Origin: a virus | Virus record (IMG/VR): IMGVR_UViG_3300033148_001961 | Coordinates: 1 to 21,496 of that record | Strand: one strand, 5' to 3' | Length of the DNA: 21,496 nucleotides | In this document: positions 14,654-21,467 of the stretch, piece after piece | Layout: every line of letters starts with the position of its first letter | Numbering within the stretch: position 1 is the stretch's first letter | The notes under the pieces: model-generated | Told to the model about the DNA's origin: nothing | What the model saw: the letters and a program-made list of their open reading frames with translations, nothing else | Database searches by the model: none | Made by a program: the position numbers and the translations under genes

Positions 14654-14698
14654 AGTGTCGTTAAACCTCCCCTATGGAGTAGTTTAGCGGCACTTTTT
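14654..14698 (+). terminator. Rho-independent terminator closing the accessory island
   Basis: A 13-pair stem (14654-14666 with 14682-14694, two G-U pairs) encloses a loop that itself can pair CTCC with GGAG. TTTTT follows at 14694-14698. It lies 28 bases after the last microprotein gene and before the scaffold gene, so transcription of the two blocks can be separated here. Confidence 0.85.
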
Positions 14699-14724
14699 GA
14701 TTTAAATTGAATGTTTCTAACTCA

Positions 14725-14741
14725 TCCATACTATTTATGGA
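14725..14741 (+). repeat. Short inverted repeat upstream of scaffold gene
   Basis: TCCATA and TATGGA flank CTATT, a perfect six-base inverted repeat. On the opposite strand the centre reads CATAAATAG, which resembles the core of a T4-type late promoter, but in the wrong direction for the scaffold gene. It may be an operator, a weak hairpin or chance. Confidence 0.4.
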
Positions 14742-14748
14742 CACCAAT

Positions 14749-14766
14749 ACATCTTGCTTAAGATGT
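14749..14766 (+). other. Hairpin in the leader of the scaffold gene
   Basis: ACATCTT and AAGATGT form a perfect seven-base stem around the tetraloop GCTT, 68 bases before the scaffold start. There is no T-run after it, so it is not a terminator. It could stabilise or regulate the mRNA of the highly expressed scaffold and capsid genes. Confidence 0.45.
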
Positions 14767-14833
14767 CTGCAGCAAATATGTTAATCTATGTAGGGACTCT
14801 TCATAATAGTCTCTTAACCTTTCGGGGAAACAA

Positions 14834-16276
14834 ATGGCAAAGAAAAAGAATACTCTCTTAGCTGATGCTATTGCTGATGCGAAAGCAGTTCGTGAAACTG
14901 CACTTGCAAACGCAAAGGTCGCTTTAGAAGAGGCATTCACTCCCCATCTAACTTCCATGCTATCGGCACGCCTTCGTAATGAGGCGGAAGACTTTGATGG
15001 TGATGACGAGTTGGATGAACTCAACGATCCTATTCCATCGGCAGATGGTTATGGTTCGGATGAAGGTGGTGAGACTGATATCGAAGCAGTTGAGAAGTCT
15101 TCGTTCACAGAAGCAGCGGTTGACGTTGGTTCTGGAGTCGAGAATGACTCTAAGTTAGATTCTTCGGACATCGGCACTGGTCCGGAAAATGAGTATGGTG
15201 ATATGAACGCTAAGGAGCCTTCGAAGGCTACACGTTCAAGTTCTCATATTGCTAACGATGACAAGCTCGGTATGAACGAAGATTTTGACGAGTTTGATGA
15301 TGAGGAAGATGATGGTATGATGATGGCCGCGGACGAAGTTCCCGGCGATGATGGTGCTGAGTTAGACTTCGCACCAGAGATGGGCGGACAAGACGATTTG
15401 GGTGGTGATGAAATGGGCGGTGACCCAATGGCTGGCGGTATGGGCGGTGACCCAATGGCTGGTGCAGATATGGGTGGTGACCCAATGGGCGATCCTATGG
15501 CTGGCGGTGAGTTTGGTGGCGAAGAGGAACCGGAAGATTTGGACCTTGAAGCTATTATTCGTGAACTTGAAGCAGACATGGTTGCACCTGAAGATGAGTT
15601 TGAAGCACCTGTAGGCGACGATGGTATGGAAGAAGATCCATACGCGCTTGGTGAAGAAGTTGACCTTCCTTCAGCAGCCGACGGACATGGCAGCGACGAA
15701 GGTGGTGAGACGGACAACGAAGCGATTCGTAAGAAGTCATTCACGCAGGGTATGGGCGAGAAACAAACTGGTCCTATCTCTGAACAGGACGATGAAGAAA
15801 TCGACCTAGAAGAAATTCTTCGTGAAATCGAAGATGAAGAAAGCTCTGACGAACTGGAAACAGAGAACACGGAGTTGAAGGGCGAGCTGAAAGAGTACCG
15901 GGACGCGGTAAGATTCCTGCGTAGTAAGCTCAATGAGGTTAATCTCCTCAACGCAAAATTACTATACACGAACAAATTGTTCAAGAATTACAATATGGAC
16001 GGAAGACAGAAGCTTCGTGTTGTAGAGAATTTTGATAGAGCAGGCACTGTACGTGAGGCGAAGCTTGTATTCGCAACCCTCGCGGAATCCTTCAAGGGTA
16101 AGCCTGTAACGCGTAAGCGTTCCATTACCGAAGGATTGGCTTCGAAGAGAACTGGTAGCACGCGCTCAAGGCGAAAGGTCGAGGAAACTTCCACGGAAGA
16201 GAACACTCCGACGATCCTAGCGGAAGGCACGCAGCTGGCAGCTAGATTCAAGAAGTTAGCAGGAATCAACCAATAA
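14834..16276 (+). CDS. 22: Prohead scaffold protein (T4 gp22-like)
   Basis: 480 residues, against 269 in T4 gp22. GGGGAA precedes the ATG. The N-terminus L-L-A-D-A-I-A-D-A-K-A-V-R-E-T and the C-terminal helix L-R-S-K-L-N-E-V-N-L-L-N-A-K-L-L-Y-T-N-K-L-F (about 362-383) fit T4-like scaffolds, and the last residues R-F-K-K-L-A-G-I are a conserved end. Between them lies a very acidic region (50-345). It includes Met/Gly-rich repeats G-G-D-P-M-A-G (about 190-228) and a duplicated block: P-S-A-D-G-Y-G-S-D-E-G-G-E-T-D at 68 and P-S-A-A-D-G-H-G-S-D-E-G-G-E-T-D at 279. D-L-E-A-I-I-R-E-L-E (237) and D-L-E-E-I-L-R-E-I-E (324) also match. Many I/L-x-E sites suit removal by the gene 21 protease. Confidence 0.92.
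   Translation: MAKKKNTLLADAIADAKAVRETALANAKVALEEAFTPHLTSMLSARLRNEAEDFDGDDELDELNDPIPSADGYGSDEGGETDIEAVEKSSFTEAAVDVGSGVENDSKLDSSDIGTGPENEYGDMNAKEPSKATRSSSHIANDDKLGMNEDFDEFDDEEDDGMMMAADEVPGDDGAELDFAPEMGGQDDLGGDEMGGDPMAGGMGGDPMAGADMGGDPMGDPMAGGEFGGEEEPEDLDLEAIIRELEADMVAPEDEFEAPVGDDGMEEDPYALGEEVDLPSAADGHGSDEGGETDNEAIRKKSFTQGMGEKQTGPISEQDDEEIDLEEILREIEDEESSDELETENTELKGELKEYRDAVRFLRSKLNEVNLLNAKLLYTNKLFKNYNMDGRQKLRVVENFDRAGTVREAKLVFATLAESFKGKPVTRKRSITEGLASKRTGSTRSRRKVEETSTEENTPTILAEGTQLAARFKKLAGINQ
15413..15507 (+). repeat. Imperfect tandem repeats coding for Gly-Asp-Pro-Met-Ala-Gly
   Basis: Two perfect 23-base copies begin at 15413 and 15440, and a diverged third begins at 15470, inside the scaffold gene. 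The repeat unit encodes M-G-G-D-P-M-A-G. It is likely a slippage- or recombination-prone stretch that changes the length of the scaffold's flexible region. Confidence 0.85.
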
Positions 16277-16303
16277 TTTTCATTAACTAACGGAGAAACA
16301 TAA

Positions 16304-18028
16304 ATGAGTGGTATTAATCTTCAAAAGTTGATGACTGACGCACGCACGCCTCAGGCGGCGCTCTTAGCATCGACCCGTGGCCTCGTTAAAAAGTGGTCCC
16401 CAACGGGACTCCTTGAGGGTCTTAGCAATGAGACGGAAATGCACGGAATGTCGGTTCTCTTAGAGAACAAGGCACGTCAGTTAATCGACGAAAGTACTCG
16501 CACTAACCCTAGCACCGCTGGTGTTGCAATTGGCACGGCTGGTTCTGGTGAGCAGTGGGCGGGTGTAGCACTTCCATTAGTCCGTAAGGTCTTTGGAGAA
16601 GTCGCAGCGAAAGAGTTTGTCAGCATTCAGCCGATGAACCTTCCTTCTGGACTTATCTTCTTCATGGATTTCAAGTACGGAACTGATAGACCTCCACGTA
16701 ATGTTGGCGATTCTGTTTTCGGAGCATCCGATCTCGGTTCGGCACAACGTGACCAAGTTTTCCAGACCGCATCTGTCGTACCACAAGGCGGATTGTATGG
16801 CGATGGCAAATTTGGATATTCCATTAACGACCAAGAGTTGGTTATTTTGGGCCCCGAAGGTTCAGGTTCAGAATCCGGTTCAGCGCCGGGCCTTAACGGA
16901 ACTTTGCATGTTTCGTCAAGTACGGTTAACTTCAACGAAACTATTACCAATATCGCTAATTTTGGGACGGTTTATGAGACTTATCAAGTTTCGATGAGTG
17001 CATTTACTCGCCCAGATTACGAAGGCATCCGTGCATTCGTTCCTGGTACTGGTTCAATGGCAGCATCAACATTTACCGAATTAACTGGTTGGCTTCCAGA
17101 GTATACGTTCATTAGTAGCTCACAAGGAGTCGATTGGCTCACGTTTGTAGCACTAGCAGGTCAGGTGTATTCAAGCATTCAGTATGCAGAGCAACCAACT
17201 GATTCAACCCGTGGTGATTTTGAGGATCAACGTTCTGAGATCGTAGATGCAACAGCAACAGCACAAGCATCTCTCGGTATTCCAGAGATTGACCTTGAAT
17301 TGAAGAGCATCCCAATTGTCGCCAAGACTCGTAAGTTGAAGGCTGTTTGGACGCCTGAGTTGGCGCAAGACCTTAACGCATACCACAGTGTAGACGCTGA
17401 GGCAGAACTTACGGCTATGTTGAGTGAGTATATTTCACTTGAAATCGACCTTGAGATCTTGGACATGCTTATCATCAATGCACAAACGACTGACTATTGG
17501 TCAACGCGTATTGGTCATATTTGGCAGGGTACAACCTTCATTGATGACACTAATATCGCAGGTCAGGCATGGACGAACCAAACTTGGTTCGAGACTTTGG
17601 GCCAGAAGGTTCAAAAGGTCAGCAACAAGATTCACCAGCTAACGATGCGTGGTGGAGCAAACTTCCTCGTCTGTTCTCCTGACGTTGCAACGATCTTGGA
17701 AACGATCCCAGGATTCACAGTTGAGACGGATGGCGACAAGATGAAGTTCGCAGCTGGCGTAACTCAAATCGGTGCTTTCCAGAACAGATACACCGTCTAC
17801 AAGAACCCTTATATGTTGACTAACGTCATCTTGATGGGTTACAAGGGAGCAAACTTCCTAGAGACGGGCGCTGTATATGCACCATACGTACCGCTAGTAA
17901 TGACGCCTCTCGTTTACGACCCTGATAATTTCACGCCTCGTCGCGGGGTTCTAACTCGCTACGCGAAAAAGATAGTTAGGCCGGAATTTTACGGGAAGAT
18001 TATTGTTGAAGGTGTTTCACGACTCTAA
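16304..18028 (+). CDS. 23: Major capsid protein (T4 gp23-like)
   Basis: 574 residues, against 521 in T4. CGGAGA upstream. The N-terminal R-G-L-V-K-K-W-S-P-T-G-L-L-E-G-L and the later G-E-Q-W-A-G-V-A-L-P-L-V-R-K-V-F match the T4-like HK97-fold capsid family, as does the ending L-T-R-Y-A-K-K-I-V-R-P-E-F-Y-G. The expected prohead protease site is Q-L-I-D-E63/S, close to the T4 cut after residue 65, so the mature protein would start at S64 (inference). A Gly/Ser-rich insert G-S-G-S-E-S-G-S-A-P-G near 187-197 looks like a surface loop. A strong terminator follows the gene. Confidence 0.96.
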   Translation: MSGINLQKLMTDARTPQAALLASTRGLVKKWSPTGLLEGLSNETEMHGMSVLLENKARQLIDESTRTNPSTAGVAIGTAGSGEQWAGVALPLVRKVFGEVAAKEFVSIQPMNLPSGLIFFMDFKYGTDRPPRNVGDSVFGASDLGSAQRDQVFQTASVVPQGGLYGDGKFGYSINDQELVILGPEGSGSESGSAPGLNGTLHVSSSTVNFNETITNIANFGTVYETYQVSMSAFTRPDYEGIRAFVPGTGSMAASTFTELTGWLPEYTFISSSQGVDWLTFVALAGQVYSSIQYAEQPTDSTRGDFEDQRSEIVDATATAQASLGIPEIDLELKSIPIVAKTRKLKAVWTPELAQDLNAYHSVDAEAELTAMLSEYISLEIDLEILDMLIINAQTTDYWSTRIGHIWQGTTFIDDTNIAGQAWTNQTWFETLGQKVQKVSNKIHQLTMRGGANFLVCSPDVATILETIPGFTVETDGDKMKFAAGVTQIGAFQNRYTVYKNPYMLTNVILMGYKGANFLETGAVYAPYVPLVMTPLVYDPDNFTPRRGVLTRYAKKIVRPEFYGKIIVEGVSRL

Positions 18029-18047
18029 TCTGAGGTAAGTTCAATAG

Positions 18048-18080
18048 AAATGGAGAGTTAGAAATAGCTCTCCATTTTTA
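18048..18080 (+). terminator. Rho-independent terminator after the capsid gene
   Basis: A perfect ten-pair stem, AAATGGAGAG (18048-18057) with CTCTCCATTT (18068-18077), has a ten-base loop and continues into TTTTTA. It lies 20 bases after the capsid stop and isolates the endonuclease gene from late capsid transcription. Confidence 0.9.
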
Positions 18081-18085
18081 TGCGC

Positions 18086-18114
18086 TTGATACTATAGCAT
18101 GATACTTATACTAT
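18086..18114 (+). promoter_or_regulatory. Sigma-70-like promoter / TACTTAT motif before the endonuclease gene
   Basis: TTGATA (18086-18091), 17 bases, then TACTAT (18109-18114) gives a fair sigma-70-type promoter just after the terminator and about 30 bases before the endonuclease start. The same stretch contains TACTTAT (18103-18109) in the extended form ATACTTAT-xx-TATAGG also seen at 6136-6151. Either reading supports a start of transcription here; which one is used is not decidable from sequence. Confidence 0.5.
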
Positions 18115-18143
18115 AGGAAGGAGTGATTACAATGGAGGTTACT

Positions 18144-18962
18144 ATGAACACAAGAAAATGTCCGGAATGTGGACGTGAAATAGTTTACAAGAGCAAATAT
18201 CGTAGAAATTGGGCAGAATCAAACAGATTAATCTGCAACTACTGCTCCAGTGCCCATGCAGCCAAAGCTCGATCAGACAAAAAGAGAGCACGGGGAGAAT
18301 TTCTTACTCGTTCATGTCCTAAATGTAACAAATTGATTGTATATACTATGCATGATAATAGAAATAGGGCCGAAAAGAAAGGATCGGTATGTAATCAATG
18401 TGCAGTCAGATCATCACCAGAAATATCCAAGAAAATCAGTGAAACACTTAAGGGACGAAAATATCCTGATAGAGTTAGTAATATTAAGGGAGAAGAAAAC
18501 TACTTTCGTAAATGTCCCAATTGTAAGAAAAGCTTAGGATATAAATCTAAATATGCCAGAGACAGAGCAGAGAAAAGTGGGTCTGTATGTAATCCTTGTT
18601 CCAACATACTTTACAAAAAATCCTGGTCATATGTTATCAAAAATGAACATATTCAGAAGATGGCAGCAAAGAAAGCAGGATATGAAACCTACTCAGCATA
18701 TATGGATGATCTTGAGGCTAAAAAGAAATATTTCAGAGAAGTAAGAGCATTGACACGTAAACAAGATATTACCATCTTACCTAACTATGAGAGACTTTTA
18801 GAAAACCGTGGACTTAATGGTATTAGTGGGGCATACCAGTTAGATCATATCATTTCGGTTAGTGAAGGATACCGACAAAATATCTCACCAAAACAAATTG
18901 CAGATATATCCAATCTTCAGATTATACCTTGGAAAGAAAACCTTCTCAAGTCCAATACGTAG
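18144..18962 (+). CDS. Freestanding HNH homing endonuclease with three zinc ribbons
   Basis: 272 residues from the ATG at 18144, chosen for GGAGG at 18134-18138; an ATG at 18132 with AAGGAG upstream is also good. Three repeats of about 29 residues have the pattern C-P-x-C...Y-x5-R-x2-A-E-x5-C-x2-C (C6/C9/C31/C34, C58/C61/C83/C86, C124/C127/C149/C152), likely DNA-binding zinc fingers. S-P-E-I-S-K-K-I-S-E-T-L-K-G-R at 91-105 resembles a NUMOD3-type DNA-binding helix. The C-terminal HNH part has L-D-H-I-I-S-V (D234, H235), N257-L-Q-I-I-P-W and K-E-N-L-L-K-S-N. The gene is visibly richer in A/T and AGA codons than its neighbours and sits between a terminator and the next gene, as expected for a mobile endonuclease near the conserved capsid gene. 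Confidence 0.93.
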   Translation: MNTRKCPECGREIVYKSKYRRNWAESNRLICNYCSSAHAAKARSDKKRARGEFLTRSCPKCNKLIVYTMHDNRNRAEKKGSVCNQCAVRSSPEISKKISETLKGRKYPDRVSNIKGEENYFRKCPNCKKSLGYKSKYARDRAEKSGSVCNPCSNILYKKSWSYVIKNEHIQKMAAKKAGYETYSAYMDDLEAKKKYFREVRALTRKQDITILPNYERLLENRGLNGISGAYQLDHIISVSEGYRQNISPKQIADISNLQIIPWKENLLKSNT

Positions 18963-18999
18963 TTTTTGTGCCTATCAATGATTATGGCAGATTCAGAAC

Positions 19000-19006
19000 T
19001 ACTTAT
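19000..19006 (+). promoter_or_regulatory. TACTTAT intergenic motif
   Basis: TACTTAT in the gap after the endonuclease, 43 bases before the ATG at 19043, embedded in the palindrome ACTTATAAGT. It would let the following leader-bearing and neck genes be transcribed independently of the endonuclease gene. Function inferred. Confidence 0.4.
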
Positions 19007-19042
19007 AAGTGATATGTAACACAACGGTTTGGGAGCTGCGAT

Positions 19043-19540
19043 ATGATTAGACTCAAAACTCTATTGGAAGAAGGACACTTTGAAGTTACTGCAACGGGCG
19101 TCAATGAAAAAGATACTCGGTTTAGTAAGTCCGGCGTCGATAGACGTGATAAAAGAACGGGTGATGCAGGAGCGAAATTTAGTTACAAGTCTGTAGTTAA
19201 AGCTCCTACCGAAGAAGCAGCCAAGCAGGAATTTCTCAAAGATCCCCGCATGAGACGAATGGCAAGACAGAATAAGGTTGACGTTAAAAACTTGAACTTG
19301 ACCGTCACACCGTCTAAGCAAGGATTGGGTGAGGCGGGTGGCAATGAAAATAGTGGTGTTGTCAAGTACGCTAGTTTGGCACATGGGAAGTTGGAAGAGG
19401 CCGCAATGTATTCACTAGTGGCGATCAAGGAACTAGGAGATCAGACTGATCCATCCGTAAAAACATCATTGCTCCAAACGGCGAAAACTTGCCAAAGGCT
19501 AATGAAAAATTTAGAAGCTCTCAATAAACACTTGGGTTAA
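19043..19540 (+). CDS. Unknown protein with capsid-targeting-like leader
   Basis: 165 residues; GGGAG at 19031-19035. The leader is M-I-R-L-K-T-L-L-E-E, matching the genes at 2949 and 3804 at most positions although the codons differ. Residues 15-95 are basic and polar with beta-like stretches (F-S-Y-K-S-V-V-K-A, N-L-N-L-T-V-T-P-S). Residues 105-165 form a Leu/Ala-rich helical hairpin. No family recognised. Inference: an internal head protein, possibly DNA-associated given its many Arg and Lys residues. Confidence 0.85.
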   Translation: MIRLKTLLEEGHFEVTATGVNEKDTRFSKSGVDRRDKRTGDAGAKFSYKSVVKAPTEEAAKQEFLKDPRMRRMARQNKVDVKNLNLTVTPSKQGLGEAGGNENSGVVKYASLAHGKLEEAAMYSLVAIKELGDQTDPSVKTSLLQTAKTCQRLMKNLEALNKHLG

Positions 19541-19544
19541 ATAA

Positions 19545-20744
19545 ATGTCAGAAGAAATCTTATGGCCCGGCTCAGGTTCGTCTCCGGTTGGGAAAACGCC
19601 GTTCGGATTGTATGATGCCGATACGGAGTTTGTTTCGACTGCCCCAAAGGTAGCAGATTGGTGTGCTACCCGTCTTGGGTATCCTACGATGGATATTGAG
19701 ATGAATGACGAACAATTCTATACTTGCTTTGAAGAAGCCATTACGGAGTATGGCCACCAACTCAATCAATTCAATATCAGAGAAAACATCTTCAATCTAC
19801 AAGGAAGATCCAAAGACACCAGTTTGACAGGCGTTAACATCGAAACAACTGCGTTACCGTTCCTAACTGTGTTGTCAGCAGATTATGGGACAGAGGTTGG
19901 TGTTGGTGGTAACATTGATTGGAAAACAGGTAATCTTGATATCGTCGCAGATACACAAGTGTATGATATGCAAGAGTTGTTTGGAGATGTGGTTGAAAAT
20001 GGTAATCGTGTTGAAATACGTAAGATTTATCATGACCGAACCCCCGCCGTCAATCGATCCTTTTACTTCGGTGATTTCTACGGTGCGAATGGGTTCCTAG
20101 CCTCATTTGGTTGGGGCGCTGGTTCAGGATATGGAGTGGGTGCCGCAGGTGGAACCGGCGCGGGAACTTTTGGGTACGCAGGCTATTCTCACGTTCTTTA
20201 TCCGACCTTTGATACATTGCTCCGAACGCAAGCGGTTCAGTTTGGTGATGAGATATACAAGAGCGCTTACACTTTTGAACTCATCAATAACAAACTGAGA
20301 ATCTTCCCAAGACCTACTTTCGATTTTGTTATGTGGTTTGAATACACCGTAAGGGAAGAGAGATTGGGAGGAGCAGACGGCGCAGGCTTCACTAGTGATG
20401 TTATTTCCGATTACAGTAATGTTCCATACGACAACGTTGTGTATCTGGATGTCAATGATGTGGGCAAACGCTGGATTTGGGAATACACTCTGGCATGCGC
20501 TAAAGATACCTTGGGTCATATTCGTTCCAAGTATCAAACTGTTCCGATTCCTAACGCTGAAGTAACGTTAGATGGTCCTTCCCTGTTGTCAGAAGCACAA
20601 GCCGAAAAGGATAGACTGTTAACTCAGTTACGTGAAACATTGGATGAGTCCGGAAAGGCAAAGCAGTATGAGAAGGAAAAGAACAACGCTGAAGCTATGA
20701 AAGAGATATTCGCTAAAGTACCTCTGTTCATCTACAAGGGATAA
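19545..20744 (+). CDS. 13: Neck / head completion protein (T4 gp13-like)
   Basis: 399 residues, against about 309 in T4 gp13. The opening pattern F-G-L-Y-D-A-D-T-E-F...V-A-D-W-C-A-T-R-L-G-Y-P-T-M-D-I-E followed by F-Y-T-C-F-E-E-A-I-T-E-Y-G is characteristic of the neck proteins of T4-like environmental phages. These proteins join the filled head to the tail. A Gly-rich insert at about 180-213 (G-W-G-A-G-S-G-Y-G-V-G-A-A-G-G) is unusual and probably a loop. The C-terminus is a charged helix. It is followed by a leader-bearing small gene and then by a gp14-like gene, which supports the call by gene order. Confidence 0.85.
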   Translation: MSEEILWPGSGSSPVGKTPFGLYDADTEFVSTAPKVADWCATRLGYPTMDIEMNDEQFYTCFEEAITEYGHQLNQFNIRENIFNLQGRSKDTSLTGVNIETTALPFLTVLSADYGTEVGVGGNIDWKTGNLDIVADTQVYDMQELFGDVVENGNRVEIRKIYHDRTPAVNRSFYFGDFYGANGFLASFGWGAGSGYGVGAAGGTGAGTFGYAGYSHVLYPTFDTLLRTQAVQFGDEIYKSAYTFELINNKLRIFPRPTFDFVMWFEYTVREERLGGADGAGFTSDVISDYSNVPYDNVVYLDVNDVGKRWIWEYTLACAKDTLGHIRSKYQTVPIPNAEVTLDGPSLLSEAQAEKDRLLTQLRETLDESGKAKQYEKEKNNAEAMKEIFAKVPLFIYKG

Positions 20745-20748
20745 GACC

Positions 20749-20973
20749 ATGATCAAAATGAAAGATTTGTTAACGGAAGCAGATTCATCTATCGCTACAA
20801 ACGCTAAGGCCGCTGAAAAGGTCGCTAACGCACTTCACACGTTAGAGAAAACGGTTCGGAAAATGCGCCAAGCAAGCGGGTTTAATGAAAGGGTGTTGGA
20901 AAATGCGCAAAGACATATCGTTGGAGCAATGGATGCATTAATGGATTTCAAACATAGTGCTGAACATCAATAA
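20749..20973 (+). CDS. Small helical protein with capsid-targeting-like leader
   Basis: 74 residues. It opens M-I-K-M-K-D-L-L-T-E/A, again an I/L-x-E leader, followed by an Ala/Lys/Leu-rich helical body (A-E-K-V-A-N-A-L-H-T-L-E-K) and a second helix ending in H-S-A-E-H-Q. Ribosome site AAGGGAT lies in the end of the neck gene. It lies four bases after that gene and overlaps the next by one base. Probable small internal head protein (inference). Confidence 0.83.
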   Translation: MIKMKDLLTEADSSIATNAKAAEKVANALHTLEKTVRKMRQASGFNERVLENAQRHIVGAMDALMDFKHSAEHQ

Positions 20974-21458
20974 TGCCAAAGTATGTAACAGATAGAGACG
21001 TAACGTTCTTTCGTTCTATCAACCGTGAGTTGGTGGATGAAGTGATTGAAACTCTTGTCATCATATACAAATTGAATGTGATTCACTCACCATCAAACAT
21101 CTATGGTGAGGCTCCATCCAAGGTATATCACGTTGGCACTCAAATTCCTTGCCTCATAAATCGTCAAGACAAGAGTCCGACTACGGATGGAAACATGATT
21201 GATTTCAGTCAGACATCGGTATTTTCATTCTTGAGAGATACCCTTGAAACGAAAGGAATTTATCCTGAAGTTGGTGACATCATAGAATACGATAGTACGT
21301 ATTGGGAAATCAATAACGCCGCAGAGAATCAACTACTCGCAGATCGACCATCGTTGAACTGGGCAATCATTTGTACTTGTCACTTGACGAAACGTTCTGC
21401 ACTACAACTAGAAGAACGACAACATGCTCCCGCTAACCCAATTGCGGATCGAGATTAG
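20973..21458 (+). CDS. 14: Neck protein (T4 gp14-like)
   Basis: 161 residues, shorter than T4 gp14 (about 256). N-I-Y-G-E-A-P-S-K-V-Y near 62-72, then V-G-T-Q-I-P-C-L-I-N-R and the late G-D-I-I-E-Y-D-S-T-Y-W-E-I-N-N match the small neck proteins of T4-like phages. These proteins cap the packaged head together with gp13. It begins in the stop codon of the leader-bearing gene. The pairing with the gp13-like gene supports the call. It may lack C-terminal parts present in T4. Confidence 0.82.
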   Translation: MPKYVTDRDVTFFRSINRELVDEVIETLVIIYKLNVIHSPSNIYGEAPSKVYHVGTQIPCLINRQDKSPTTDGNMIDFSQTSVFSFLRDTLETKGIYPEVGDIIEYDSTYWEINNAAENQLLADRPSLNWAIICTCHLTKRSALQLEERQHAPANPIADRD

Positions 21459-21467
21459 GAGTAATTT

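Noticed and set aside
15413-15507. CRISPR-like or regulatory repeat array
   Set aside because: The repeats are in frame in the scaffold gene, with no spacers of constant length, and encode a regular peptide.
15244-15984. 246-codon open frame on the - strand opposite the scaffold gene
   Set aside because: Its Ser/Pro-rich product is what the reverse strand of the acidic, Gly/Met-rich scaffold codons gives. All other genes are on the + strand and it has no ribosome site or family likeness.
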